DNA from: Gaiellasilicea sp035575835
GTDB lineage: Bacteria > Actinomycetota > Thermoleophilia > Gaiellales > Gaiellaceae
Assembly (NCBI GenBank): GCA_035575835.1
Contig: DATLXM010000150.1
Coordinates: 1 to 19,932 of the forward strand
Length of the DNA: 19,932 bases
Direction: 5' to 3'
Shown here: positions 13,193 to 19,932 of the stretch, one piece after another
Position numbering within the stretch: the stretch's first letter is position 1
Layout of the letters: every line of letters begins with the position of its first letter
Made by a program: the position numbers and the translations under genes
Notes under the pieces: model-generated
Told to the model about the DNA's origin: nothing
Database searches by the model: none
Seen by the model: the letters and a program-made list of their open reading frames with translations, nothing else

Positions 13193-13196
13193 GGAG
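13193..13196 (+). promoter_or_regulatory. Ribosome binding site deciding the start of the 144-aa coiled-coil gene
   Basis: GGAG lies 9 nt before GTG 13206 and 15 nt before the alternative GTG 13212, favouring 13206. It overlaps a TACGCT (minus strand, 13195-13200) that may be the queA -10. Confidence 0.5.
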
Positions 13197-13205
13197 CGTA
13201 GCCTC

Positions 13206-13640
13206 GTGCCCGTGGATGAACAGGCTCTGGAGCGTGCGAAGGCGCGGATCGCTGAGGCGGCTGCCGGCCGCGTCGCTCCCGCGGATCTCGAGGCTGCGCT
13301 CGAACGAGCCCGCGTTCAGATCGAGTCGCTCGCAGGTGCTGCTGCCGAGCTCGAAGGCACCTTGCCCCAGCAGATCGGAGCCGCCGTCCACGATGGGCTG
13401 CGGGCAGAAGTCCTCCCCGTCGCCCGCCACATCGCCGAGATCCGCGGGCTCCTGAACCAGGTCGTGCGGAGGCTGGAGCGGCTGGAGGGTGACGTCCTCG
13501 CGGAGCGACACGCCCGCATCGACGATCTCGCGCTGCTCGTCGACCTCGTCTCCTCCGGTTGGAAGGGCGTCGACACACGGCTCGCGAAGATCGAGCAGGC
13601 GCAGGCCGGCGCCACGGTTCACCAGCTCCGCACGGGCTAG
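13206..13640 (+). CDS. Coiled-coil protein of unknown function
   Basis: A 144-residue protein, all helical and rich in Ala, Leu, Glu and Arg, with long heptad-like stretches (ALERAKARIAEAAA, LEAALERARVQIESLA, VVRRLERLEGDVLAER). It has no Cys, membrane segment or signal peptide, so it is probably cytosolic. I do not recognise a family. The start is GTG 13206 with GGAG 9 nt upstream; a TTG at 13176 would run into queA. It is divergent from queA across 20 bp and convergent with the prenyltransferase gene, sharing the four bases CTAG between the two stop codons. Confidence 0.75.
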   Translation: MPVDEQALERAKARIAEAAAGRVAPADLEAALERARVQIESLAGAAAELEGTLPQQIGAAVHDGLRAEVLPVARHIAEIRGLLNQVVRRLERLEGDVLAERHARIDDLALLVDLVSSGWKGVDTRLAKIEQAQAGATVHQLRTG

Positions 13641-14548
13641 CTCCAGAGCAGGATCACCGCGCAGGCGGTGGCCCAGAGAGCGACAGCCGCGAGGATCGGC
13701 ACGTCGCTGACGAGCACGTTCTCGGGCTCCTCTCCCTTGCCGGCGCGGTGGAGGAGGAGCAGATACCGGAAGACGCCGAAGAGGACGAAAGGGATGGTGA
13801 GGGCGAGAGCCTGTGTCTCGTGCGCCGTCAAGGTGTAGATGGAGTACGCGAGCACCGTCGCAGCGGCCACGACTGCGACGAGTTGATCGACGAGCGCGAG
13901 CGAATAGCCCTCCAGCACGGGTCGCCCGGGCGTCAGCTCGGCTCCGACCAGCACGAGCTCGCTCCTGCGTTTGCCGAGCGCGAGGAAGAGTGCCAGCAGC
14001 GCGGTGCAGAGAAGCAGCCACGGCGAGATCCGGACTTCGACGGCGTCGGCGCCGGCAGCGGCTCGAATCACGAAGAGCCCGGAGATCGCCATCACGTCGA
14101 TCAGGACGACGTGCTTGAGCCCGAGCGTGTAGGCGCCCTGGAGCACGAGGAAGAGCGCGAGGAAGCCGGCCGCGATCCAGCCGAGCGCGGCCGCGAGCGC
14201 GAAGGCGAGCAGGAGGAGCAGGCCGGCGGCGGCGACCGCGAGGCGCGGCGAGACCTCCCGCCGGGCGAGCGGACGCCTGCGTTTGACCGGATGCAGCCTG
14301 TCGGCAGGGGCGTCTCGGAGGTCGTTACCGAGATAGGCGGCGCTCGAGGCCGCGCAGTAGAGGACGAACGCCGCCGAGGCCTCGAACCAGCGCCCGGCGT
14401 CGCCGATCTTGGCGGCGAAGAGGATCCCCGCGAAGAGCAGAAGGTTCTTCGTCCACTGACGCGGCCTGAGCGCGACCGCGAGCGCGAGAGCGGCGCTCCG
14501 GCGAGGCGGCAGTGGGACAACGGCGGCGAGGGGCTCCGGCGCGGACAC
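13637..14548 (-). CDS. Decaprenyl-phosphate phosphoribosyltransferase-like UbiA-family enzyme
   Basis: A 303-residue membrane enzyme of the UbiA superfamily, close in pattern to DPPR synthase (Rv3806c), which transfers phosphoribose from PRPP to decaprenyl phosphate and so supplies arabinose for the cell wall. The signature RPRQWTKN sits at residues 28-35, and the NDxxDxxxD metal site at 75-83 (NDLRDAPAD) is followed by HPVKRRRPLA. LALGKRRSEL and YTLTAHET are also typical of this subfamily. About nine hydrophobic segments are visible. The GTG at 14548 has TAGGAT 6 nt upstream, giving it its own leaderless promoter just below the histidine kinase stop. The subfamily is well supported by motifs; the final product in this lineage is inferred. 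Confidence 0.88.
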   Translation of the reverse strand: MSAPEPLAAVVPLPPRRSAALALAVALRPRQWTKNLLLFAGILFAAKIGDAGRWFEASAAFVLYCAASSAAYLGNDLRDAPADRLHPVKRRRPLARREVSPRLAVAAAGLLLLLAFALAAALGWIAAGFLALFLVLQGAYTLGLKHVVLIDVMAISGLFVIRAAAGADAVEVRISPWLLLCTALLALFLALGKRRSELVLVGAELTPGRPVLEGYSLALVDQLVAVVAAATVLAYSIYTLTAHETQALALTIPFVLFGVFRYLLLLHRAGKGEEPENVLVSDVPILAAVALWATACAVILLWS

Positions 14549-14554
14549 CGGCCG

Positions 14555-14560
14555 ATCCTA
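14555..14560 (-). promoter_or_regulatory. -10 element for the prenyltransferase
   Basis: TAGGAT on the minus strand, 6 nt before GTG 14548, located immediately after the kinase stop codon. Confidence 0.5.
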
Positions 14561-14565
14561 GAGGT

Positions 14566-15960
14566 CTAGAGCCGGCGAGCCGGGAGCACGAGCCGGAAGC
14601 GACTGCCGCTGCCGACCTCGCTCTCGAGGTCGATTCTGCCGCCGAGAGCGACGGCGAGCTCCCGGGCGATCGGGAGCCCGAGCCCCGTCCCGCGACCGTC
14701 CCTCGACCAGAACGGCCGGAAGATCCGCTCCCGCTCCTCCGGGCCGATTCCCGGGCCGGTATCGGCGACGTCGACGGTGACGCTCCCGTTCTCGCTCGCG
14801 AGCGAGAGGTCGATGCGGCCGCCGTCGGGGGTCCAGCGGAAGGCGTTCGAGAGGAGGTTCGAGATGATCTGGAGGACGCGGTCTCCGTCGGTCGCGATCA
14901 CCGGCTCCTCGCTGGACGCCTGGGTGTACTCGATCCCGCGCCGCCGGGCCTCCTCACTGAACGTCGAGTACGCGCGCTCGCAGACCCGGCCCATGTCGAC
15001 CTCCTCCGTGAGAACCGTGAACCGGTGTGCGTCGAGCTTCGCAAGGTCGAGCACGTCCCCGACGAGCCGGCCGAGCCGCTCCGCCTCCTCCGCCACGATC
15101 TCGAGCGACGCCTCGGCGACCTCGGGGTCGGTGACGACGCCTTCGCGCAGCGCAGCAACGTGACCGCGGATCGCGGTCAGCGGGGTGCGCAGCTCGTGCG
15201 AGACCGACATCAGGAAGTTGCGCTCGAGCTCCTCGGACTCGCCCAGCCGCACTGCCATCTGGCGGAAGCGCTCAGCCAGGTGCCCGATCTCGCCGCCGCC
15301 AGGCACCGTGGGAAGCTCGACCTCGTAGTGGCCCTCGGCGACCTGGTCGGCGGCGGCCGAAAGCGCGAGCACGGGGTCGGTGATCCTGCGGGCGAGATAC
15401 CAGGCGAGACCCCCGACGAGCACGATCGCGCCGAGGAAGGCGAGCGCGAGGCGGGAGATCAGTGTCACCCAGGCGCTGCGCAGCTCGTTCTTCGGTTTCG
15501 CCACGATCAGCTGCCCGAACGGTGGCGTTCCCGGCTCGAGCCGGAGCGGATGCGAGACCGCCAGGAACGGCCGGTCTTCGCCGGGCGGCTCGAACTCGAA
15601 TGTGACGACCTTCGTCGAGAGGCGGACGTCGAAGCCGACGTCCGCCTCCGTCACCCGGGTCAGGCCGACCTCCTGCCCGGGAAAGACGTTCAGGCCGAGG
15701 TAGTAGAGGCTGTCTCCGGTCGCCGCCTCGAGCTTCGCAGCGGCGAAGTTGGGCGCGTTCACCCGCTCGTCGTTCGACTGCCTCGCCGACTCCGCGTAGA
15801 GCTCGGCGATCCCGGTCGCCTCCTGCCGCAGCTCCTGGAGCGACTGGCTTCGGGTGTAGTCCTGGAAGAGCCGGAGCGCGATCAGGCTCGCGACGAGGAA
15901 CGCGAGCGCGATCGCTGCGAGGAAGAGGAGCGGCAGCCGGACGCGCAGCGAGCGGAACAT
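14566..15960 (-). CDS. Sensor histidine kinase (HAMP-HisKA-HATPase)
   Basis: A 464-residue membrane sensor kinase. Membrane helix 1 lies at about 8-30 and helix 2 at about 169-190, enclosing an extracytoplasmic sensor domain of about 135 residues. HAMP follows (about 190-240; ITDPVLALSAAADQVAEG), then HisKA with His255 in SHELRTP, the N-box (NLLSNAF, 368-374), G1 (DTGPGIG, 400-406), the F-box region (FRPFWSRD) and G2 (GTGLGLP). All catalytic motifs are intact. It starts 14 nt after the regulator stop, so regulator and kinase are co-transcribed and should form a cognate pair. The signal is unknown. ATG 15960 is chosen; the longer open frame overlaps the regulator. Confidence 0.95.
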   Translation of the reverse strand: MFRSLRVRLPLLFLAAIALAFLVASLIALRLFQDYTRSQSLQELRQEATGIAELYAESARQSNDERVNAPNFAAAKLEAATGDSLYYLGLNVFPGQEVGLTRVTEADVGFDVRLSTKVVTFEFEPPGEDRPFLAVSHPLRLEPGTPPFGQLIVAKPKNELRSAWVTLISRLALAFLGAIVLVGGLAWYLARRITDPVLALSAAADQVAEGHYEVELPTVPGGGEIGHLAERFRQMAVRLGESEELERNFLMSVSHELRTPLTAIRGHVAALREGVVTDPEVAEASLEIVAEEAERLGRLVGDVLDLAKLDAHRFTVLTEEVDMGRVCERAYSTFSEEARRRGIEYTQASSEEPVIATDGDRVLQIISNLLSNAFRWTPDGGRIDLSLASENGSVTVDVADTGPGIGPEERERIFRPFWSRDGRGTGLGLPIARELAVALGGRIDLESEVGSGSRFRLVLPARRL

Positions 15961-15974
15961 CTCAGGCTGCCGAT

Positions 15975-16685
15975 TCAGGCCGCAGGGGCGGCGCTCCGGT
16001 CGGGACCGACCTTGTAGCCGACGCCCCACACCGTCACGATCGGCGAGGCCTCGCCGAGCTTGCGGCGCAGCTGGCGGACGTGCACGTCGACGGTGCGAGT
16101 ATCGCCCGCGAACGTGTAGCCCCAGACGCGCTCGAGCAGTTGGTCGCGGGTGAGCACGAGCCCCTTGTGGTCGAGCAGTTCCCAAAGGAGGTCGAACTCC
16201 TTGGGGGCGAGCTGGATCTCCTCTTCGCCCACCTTGACCTCGCGGCGGCCTGCGTTGATCGAGAGCTCGCCGTGGTGGAGCTCCTGCTCCTCGCGGTCGG
16301 TGCGTCGGTCGGGTGCGGAGCGGCGGAGGACAGATTTGACGCGCGCGACGAGCTCGCGGGGGTTGAACGGCTTCGTCAGGTAGTCGTCGGCACCGACCTC
16401 GAGCCCGATGATCTTGTCCACGTCCTCATCGCGGGCGGTCAGCATCAAAATCGGGACGTCGGAGGTCTTGCGGACGCGCCGGCAGATCTCGATCCCGTCG
16501 AGATCCGGCAGCATCAAGTCGAGGATGATCAGCGCGGGGGTCTCCGCCGCGACGTGGGTCAGAGCAGCGCTCCCGGTCGAGACGGCGCGCACGTCATAGC
16601 CCGCGTTCTTGAGATAGAGCGAGACGAACGACGCGATCGACGCTTCGTCCTCGACGATCAGGATCGTCTGGCTCCCGGCGCTCAC
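15975..16685 (-). CDS. OmpR/PhoB-family response regulator
   Basis: A 236-residue canonical regulator. The receiver (about 7-122) has the acidic pair Glu12/Asp13, phospho-acceptor Asp56 (ILDLMLPDLDG), Thr83 and Lys105 (LTKPF). The winged-helix domain (about 135-228) has LAPKEFDLLWELL, LTRDQLLERVWG, VDVHVRQLRRKL and WGVGYK. It is the partner of the kinase downstream. The start is GTG 16685, overlapping the stop of the upstream exported-protein gene as GTGA. Unlike the degenerate regulator at 2706-3407, every receiver residue is present. Confidence 0.96.
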   Translation of the reverse strand: MSAGSQTILIVEDEASIASFVSLYLKNAGYDVRAVSTGSAALTHVAAETPALIILDLMLPDLDGIEICRRVRKTSDVPILMLTARDEDVDKIIGLEVGADDYLTKPFNPRELVARVKSVLRRSAPDRRTDREEQELHHGELSINAGRREVKVGEEEIQLAPKEFDLLWELLDHKGLVLTRDQLLERVWGYTFAGDTRTVDVHVRQLRRKLGEASPIVTVWGVGYKVGPDRSAAPAA

Positions 16686-17185
16686 GGGCTGGGCGTGAAG
16701 CCGGAACCGAGCTTGACCTGCTTGGCCCTGTCCGGCATGGGCTTACAGGACGCCGCAGAGGCCCCCCTGCACTCGGCCCCGTCGGCGGAGTAGACGCCGG
16801 GCTCGTTGGTATCGCCTTCGAGGACGGCGAAGCCGTTGGCGACGACCGAGAGGTCGATGCCCGTCCCCTTGATGACGACCCGGTAGGAGCCGCCGATCAT
16901 CCGGAAGCGGAGGTTGCGGCCGCCGTACTGGATCCCTGTCTCGCCGACGAGCCTCACGTAGTCGTCGCCCGAGACGTACGGCTCGTAGGCGTCGTTCGGC
17001 GTCAGGTCGAAGATGACGACGCTCCCGCCGGCGATCTTGCCCAGAATCGCACCCTTCGCCTGCACGGTCACCTTGCCGCGGCCGTTTTCGACTGAGAGAC
17101 TCCCCTCACCGGCGCGCACGGCGGCGTAGCCGGCGAGCGGGATTGTGAGCGCGAGCAGCGCGACGAGGGCCAGCGATCTCCGCAT
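16682..17185 (-). CDS. Predicted exported protein preceding the two-component pair
   Basis: A 167-residue protein. The N-terminus RRSLALVALLALTIPLAGYA is a typical signal peptide (Arg pair, hydrophobic core, small residues), likely cleaved near residue 25. The rest is beta-rich with many Gly and Val (GGSVVIFDLTPNDAY, MIGGSYRVVIKGTGIDLSVV) and two Cys near the end (AECRGASAASC) that could form a disulfide. I do not recognise a named family. Its stop overlaps the regulator start, so it is in one operon with the two-component pair and may be an accessory to signal sensing or a co-regulated output. ATG 17185 is chosen (GATACT 7 nt upstream); ATG 17230, with a stronger TACAAT 8 nt upstream, would add 15 residues. 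Confidence 0.8.
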   Translation of the reverse strand: MRRSLALVALLALTIPLAGYAAVRAGEGSLSVENGRGKVTVQAKGAILGKIAGGSVVIFDLTPNDAYEPYVSGDDYVRLVGETGIQYGGRNLRFRMIGGSYRVVIKGTGIDLSVVANGFAVLEGDTNEPGVYSADGAECRGASAASCKPMPDRAKQVKLGSGFTPSP

Positions 17186-17192
17186 GGGTCGC

Positions 17193-17198
17193 AGTATC
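17193..17198 (-). promoter_or_regulatory. -10 candidate for the exported protein-regulator-kinase operon
   Basis: GATACT, 7 nt before ATG 17185. It competes with the TACAAT candidate at 17239-17244. Confidence 0.4.
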
Positions 17199-17238
17199 GA
17201 CGCGCCGCGTGTGCCGAGGGTGAGCGTCATGTAAGGAG

Positions 17239-17244
17239 ATTGTA
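17239..17244 (-). promoter_or_regulatory. Alternative -10 for the same operon
   Basis: TACAAT, 8 nt before the alternative ATG at 17230. It is the better match to consensus, and would give either a leaderless longer protein or a leader of about 47 nt for ATG 17185. Confidence 0.4.
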
Positions 17245-17279
17245 TGCGCGCCGAAGCGCGGAGCGATAGCGCGGTTCCT

Positions 17280-17285
17280 TAGAAT
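17280..17285 (+). promoter_or_regulatory. -10 element for the second antiporter
   Basis: TAGAAT, 9 nt before ATG 17295. The predicted leader is only 0-3 nt. Confidence 0.5.
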
Positions 17286-17294
17286 CGCTCCCCG

Positions 17295-18494
17295 ATGGAC
17301 GAGATCGGGATCTTCGCAGGCATGGTGCTCGTCGTGGCGGTCGGCTTCGCGTTGGCCCTCTTCGGACGCAGCGTGATCGAACGGCTCGCCATTCCGAGCG
17401 CCGCACTCTTCCTCGCCGCCGCCGCGGGAGCATCGGACGTCTCGCCGCGGCTGGACAACGCGATCTCCTTCGTCACCGTCGAGCGGCTGGCCGTCGTGGC
17501 GTTGATCGTGATCCTCTTCAACGGCGGGATGCACATCGGTTGGCAGCGCTTCCGCGAGTCGTGGGTCCCGATCGTCTCCCTCGGCGTCTTCGGCACGTTC
17601 GCAACGGCGGGCCTGATCACGCTCTCGGCCCACTACCTGCTCGGCTTCTCGTGGATCACGGCGGGGCTCCTCGGCGCCGCGCTCGCGCCGACCGATCCGG
17701 CCGTGACGTTCTCCGTGCTCTCGGGCCGGGAGGTCGAGGGGCGAACAGGAACGATCCTCGAAGGTGAGTCGGGCGCGAACGATCCGGCCGGAATCGCCCT
17801 GATGATCGGGATGATCGAGCTCGCGACCTCCGACCACGCCTCGTTCTGGGTCGTGGTCGAGGAGTTCGGCATCGAGATGGTCGTCGGCACGGCGGTCGGG
17901 GTCGGCGGCGGGCTCCTACTCAGCCGGCTGCTCCGGCGCGAGTCACTTCCGGAAGCCGCCCTCTACCCTCTCCGTCTCCTCGTAGGCGCCACCCTCCTTT
18001 ACGGAGTCGCGGGCGTCCTCCACGGCTCGGGGTTCCTCGCGGTCTTCATCGGCGGAGTCCTGATCGGCGACACGGAACTGGCGCGTAAGCGCGAGATCGT
18101 CGGCTTCCTCGGCTCCCTCGCGAGCCTCGCCGAGATCGTCGTCCTCGTCGCGCTCGGCCTTACCATCGAGCTCGGCTCGTTCGCTGAGGACAACGTCTGG
18201 CTGAAGGGCCTCGCCCTCGCCGCGCTCCTCGGCTTCGTGATCCGGCCGCTCGTCGGCCTCCTGCTCCTCGCTCCCGTCCAGTTGAGGTGGGGCGAGCGCG
18301 TCTTCCTGCTCTGGAGCGGGCTCAAGGGTGCGGTTCCGATTCTCCTCGCAGCGCTCGCGCTGATCGGCGGCGTCGAGGACGGGCGCACGATCTACGGGAT
18401 GGTCTTCGTCGTCGTCCTCTTCTCGATCGTCGTCCAGGGGTCGCTCGTGCCGTGGGTCGCGAAGCGCGGCGGCGTCCCGATGCGTCAGTCGTAG
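17295..18494 (+). CDS. CPA1-family Na+(K+)/H+ antiporter
   Basis: A 399-residue membrane antiporter with about 12 hydrophobic segments and no cytosolic tail. Motifs parallel those of the first antiporter in the window: LFNGGMHIGW (74-83), ALAPTDPAVTFSVLSG with Asp134 in the ion site, and EGESGANDPAGIALM with Asn162-Asp163. It lacks the RCK_C domain, so the transported cation and the regulation probably differ. The start ATG 17295 sits just after TAGAAT, divergent from the exported protein-regulator-kinase operon. Its 3' end overlaps the convergent dehydrogenase gene by 10 nt. Whether it prefers Na+ or K+ cannot be judged. Confidence 0.9.
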   Translation: MDEIGIFAGMVLVVAVGFALALFGRSVIERLAIPSAALFLAAAAGASDVSPRLDNAISFVTVERLAVVALIVILFNGGMHIGWQRFRESWVPIVSLGVFGTFATAGLITLSAHYLLGFSWITAGLLGAALAPTDPAVTFSVLSGREVEGRTGTILEGESGANDPAGIALMIGMIELATSDHASFWVVVEEFGIEMVVGTAVGVGGGLLLSRLLRRESLPEAALYPLRLLVGATLLYGVAGVLHGSGFLAVFIGGVLIGDTELARKREIVGFLGSLASLAEIVVLVALGLTIELGSFAEDNVWLKGLALAALLGFVIRPLVGLLLLAPVQLRWGERVFLLWSGLKGAVPILLAALALIGGVEDGRTIYGMVFVVVLFSIVVQGSLVPWVAKRGGVPMRQS

Positions 18495-19339
18495 GCGTAG
18501 AAGCCGCGACCCGACTTACGCCCGAGCAAGCCGGCGTTCCGCATCGCGACGAGGCGCGGCGGCGGAGCCATCCGCTGCTCTCGCGTCTTCTCGTAGAGCG
18601 CCTCCGAAGCGTGCACGTGGACATCGATCCCGACGAGGTCGACGAGCGCGCAAGGCCCCATCGGCCAGCCGGCTCCGAATCGCATCCCCTTGTCGAGATC
18701 CTCCGGCGAGACGCGCGACTCGTCGAGGACGCGGATGCAGTCGTTGAGGAGCGGGATCAAGACGCGGTTGACGACGAACCCCGGGGTGTCGAAGCACCGG
18801 ATCGGCGTCTTCCCGATCCGCTCTCCGAATGAGAAGGCCGTCTCGAAGGGCTCGTCCGCGGTCAGCTCGGCGCGCACGATCTCGAGGAGCGGCATCAGGG
18901 GCGCCGGGTTGAAGAAGTGCATTCCGAGAACCCGTTCGGGGCGCTCGGTCGCAGCGGCGATTTCCGTCACGGAGAGGGCGGAGGTGTTGGTCGCAAGCAC
19001 CGCGTCGGGCCGCACCAGCCGGTCGAGCTCGGCGAAGAGCTCACGCTTCGGCTCGAGCTCCTCGACGATCGCCTCGATCACGAGGTCACAGTCGGCGAGA
19101 TCGGACACGTCGGTGGTGAGGCCGAGGAGCGCGACCGCGTCATCGCGAGCCCCCTGCTCCAGCGTGCCCTTCTCGACCTTGCGGGTCAGGAAATGGCCGA
19201 TCCGGTCGCGTGCCTGGTCGCCCAGTTCGACGCTGATCTCACGGCCGACGGTCTCGACGCCCGCCTCGACACAGAGCTGCGCAATCCCGGCGCCCATTGC
19301 GCCGAGCCCGACGATCCCAACCTTGGCCACAGCCGCCAC
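18485..19339 (-). CDS. 3-hydroxybutyryl-CoA dehydrogenase
   Basis: A 284-residue NAD(P)-dependent 3-hydroxyacyl-CoA dehydrogenase, which interconverts acetoacetyl-CoA and 3-hydroxybutyryl-CoA in fatty acid or butyrate metabolism. The Rossmann fold starts at VGIVGLGAMGAGIAQ (Gly-rich loop GLGAMG, 11-16). Catalytic residues are Ser120 (NTSALSV), His141 (GMHFFNP) and Glu153 (LLEIV). The C-terminal domain follows (TPGFVVNRVL, GPCALVDLVGIDV) and ends in RKSGRGFYAYD, typical of stand-alone enzymes. GTG 19339 is chosen, with TAGCAT 8 nt upstream; GTG 19330 is possible. It stands alone, without thiolase or crotonase genes beside it. Confidence 0.95.
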   Translation of the reverse strand: MAAVAKVGIVGLGAMGAGIAQLCVEAGVETVGREISVELGDQARDRIGHFLTRKVEKGTLEQGARDDAVALLGLTTDVSDLADCDLVIEAIVEELEPKRELFAELDRLVRPDAVLATNTSALSVTEIAAATERPERVLGMHFFNPAPLMPLLEIVRAELTADEPFETAFSFGERIGKTPIRCFDTPGFVVNRVLIPLLNDCIRVLDESRVSPEDLDKGMRFGAGWPMGPCALVDLVGIDVHVHASEALYEKTREQRMAPPPRLVAMRNAGLLGRKSGRGFYAYD

Positions 19340-19347
19340 GGCGGCGG

Positions 19348-19353
19348 ATGCTA
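19348..19353 (-). promoter_or_regulatory. -10 element for 3-hydroxybutyryl-CoA dehydrogenase
   Basis: TAGCAT on the minus strand, 8 nt before GTG 19339. Confidence 0.45.
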
Positions 19354-19370
19354 CCGGTCGAACGGATCGC

Positions 19371-19487
19371 TCAGCCCATGCTGCGGAAACGGCGGCGGTA
19401 CGCGTTCTCGTCGAGCCGTGAATCGGCTCCGAACGCGACCGCCAGCGGGCCGATCAAGATGATGAAGAGGAGGAGTACGATTTCCAT
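19371..19487 (-). CDS. 38-residue single-pass membrane protein
   Basis: This short gene is easily missed by annotation. The peptide begins MEIVLLLFIILIGPLAVAFG, one membrane helix, followed by a charged, Arg-rich cytosolic tail (ADSRLDENAYRRRFRSMG). GATACT lies 6 nt before the ATG, the same arrangement as other genes in the window, which supports a real start. It has no ribosome site. It is upstream of the dehydrogenase on the same strand (31 bp to its GTG) and divergent from the LysR gene, so LysR may control it. Family unknown; small regulatory membrane peptides look like this. Confidence 0.55.
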   Translation of the reverse strand: MEIVLLLFIILIGPLAVAFGADSRLDENAYRRRFRSMG

Positions 19488-19493
19488 GCTCGG

Positions 19494-19499
19494 AGTATC
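19494..19499 (-). promoter_or_regulatory. -10 element for the 38-residue membrane protein
   Basis: GATACT on the minus strand, 6 nt before ATG 19487. Confidence 0.45.
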
Positions 19500-19546
19500 G
19501 GCCTCTTGCTCGATAAGCACAAATCGAGGTAATTTTCGGATCGATC

Positions 19547-19932
19547 ATGGAACCTGATCGAGAGAATGCGTGGCTCGGGGTCGAAGTCCGCCATCTGGCG
19601 GCGCTCGAGGCCGTCGCCCGCGAGGGCTCTTTCGGCCGCGCCGCGGAGTCGCTCGGCTACACGCAGTCGGCGATCAGCCAGCAGATCCAGACGCTCGAGC
19701 GGATCGTCGGGGAACGCCTCCTCGAGCGTCCCGGGGGGCCGCGTGCGGTCTCGCTGACCGAGGCCGGCACCCTGCTCCTCCGGCACGCCGCCGCGATCGT
19801 CGCGCGCCTCCACGCCGCCCAGGCCGACATGGCCGCGCTCGTCGGCGGTCAGGCCGGCGCCCTCAGAATCGGCACCTTCCAGAGCGTCGGCGCCAAGATC
19901 ATCCCAGATCTGATGCGCCGGTTCGTGGCCGC
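19547..19932 (+). CDS. LysR-family transcriptional regulator, 5' part only
   Basis: The gene runs off the right edge; 128 residues are visible. The N-terminal winged helix (about 13-72) has LAALEAVAREGSFGRAAESL, YTQSAISQQIQTLERIVG and ERPGGPRAVSLTEAG, the LysR hallmark. A linker helix (AAAIVARLHAAQADMAAL) and the start of the ligand-binding domain (GALRIGTFQSVGAKIIPDLM) follow. ATG 19547 is the natural start; TAATTT at 19530-19535 could be its -10, 11 nt upstream. It is divergent from the 38-residue membrane protein and, beyond it, the dehydrogenase, which are its most likely targets. The effector cannot be told. Confidence 0.93.
   Translation, partial: MEPDRENAWLGVEVRHLAALEAVAREGSFGRAAESLGYTQSAISQQIQTLERIVGERLLERPGGPRAVSLTEAGTLLLRHAAAIVARLHAAQADMAALVGGQAGALRIGTFQSVGAKIIPDLMRRFVA

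Noticed and set aside
12388..13455. Plus-strand open frame antisense to queA
   Set aside because: No domains; queA is unambiguous on the other strand.
14512..16017. Plus-strand open frame antisense to the histidine kinase
   Set aside because: Charged shadow frame; all kinase motifs lie on the minus strand.
1..19932. CRISPR array, rRNA or insertion sequence
   Set aside because: No regularly spaced repeats, no rRNA-like stretches and no transposase or terminal inverted repeats were seen.

Overview
The window is GC-rich, gene-dense bacterial DNA. It most resembles an actinobacterium, probably Thermoleophilia (Gaiellales/Solirubrobacterales-like). This is inferred from base composition, a SecD-SecF fusion, a decaprenyl-phosphate phosphoribosyltransferase-like UbiA enzyme, and many genes that start 6-9 nt after a -10 hexamer (leaderless style). 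No 16S or database evidence was available.

Positions 1 to about 2705 are accessory DNA that looks like one end of a prophage or phage satellite. On the minus strand an HTH/excisionase-like protein, an unknown 297-residue coiled-coil protein, an HNH endonuclease and a P27-type terminase small subunit form one overlapping operon that runs leftward off the window. On the plus strand are one possible and two likely tiny zinc-binding proteins, then a stretch with tandem GTGCCCA repeats and a degenerate tRNA-3'-end-like sequence that may be an attachment region. No integrase, capsid or tail gene is visible in the window.

Positions 2706-19932 look chromosomal. They hold: a degenerate orphan OmpR-type regulator divergent from a kelch-repeat lipoprotein (2706-4415); a UbiB/ABC1 kinase divergent from a K+/H+ antiporter with an RCK_C tail (4473-7650); a minus-strand cluster queA-tgt-yajC-secDF-ubiK-like (7647-13185), joining tRNA queuosine synthesis to the Sec accessory complex; a small coiled-coil protein divergent from queA; a DPPR-synthase-like prenyltransferase (13637-14548); a three-gene operon of exported protein, response regulator and histidine kinase (14566-17185); a second CPA1 antiporter (17295-18494); 3-hydroxybutyryl-CoA dehydrogenase (18485-19339); a 38-residue membrane peptide; and the start of a LysR regulator at the right edge.

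The points most worth a second look are the prophage/satellite edge with its unknown coiled-coil gene and tiny zinc proteins, the response regulator lacking its phospho-acceptor, the UbiB and UbiK-like genes in a presumed menaquinone organism, and the recurring -10/start-codon arrangement.
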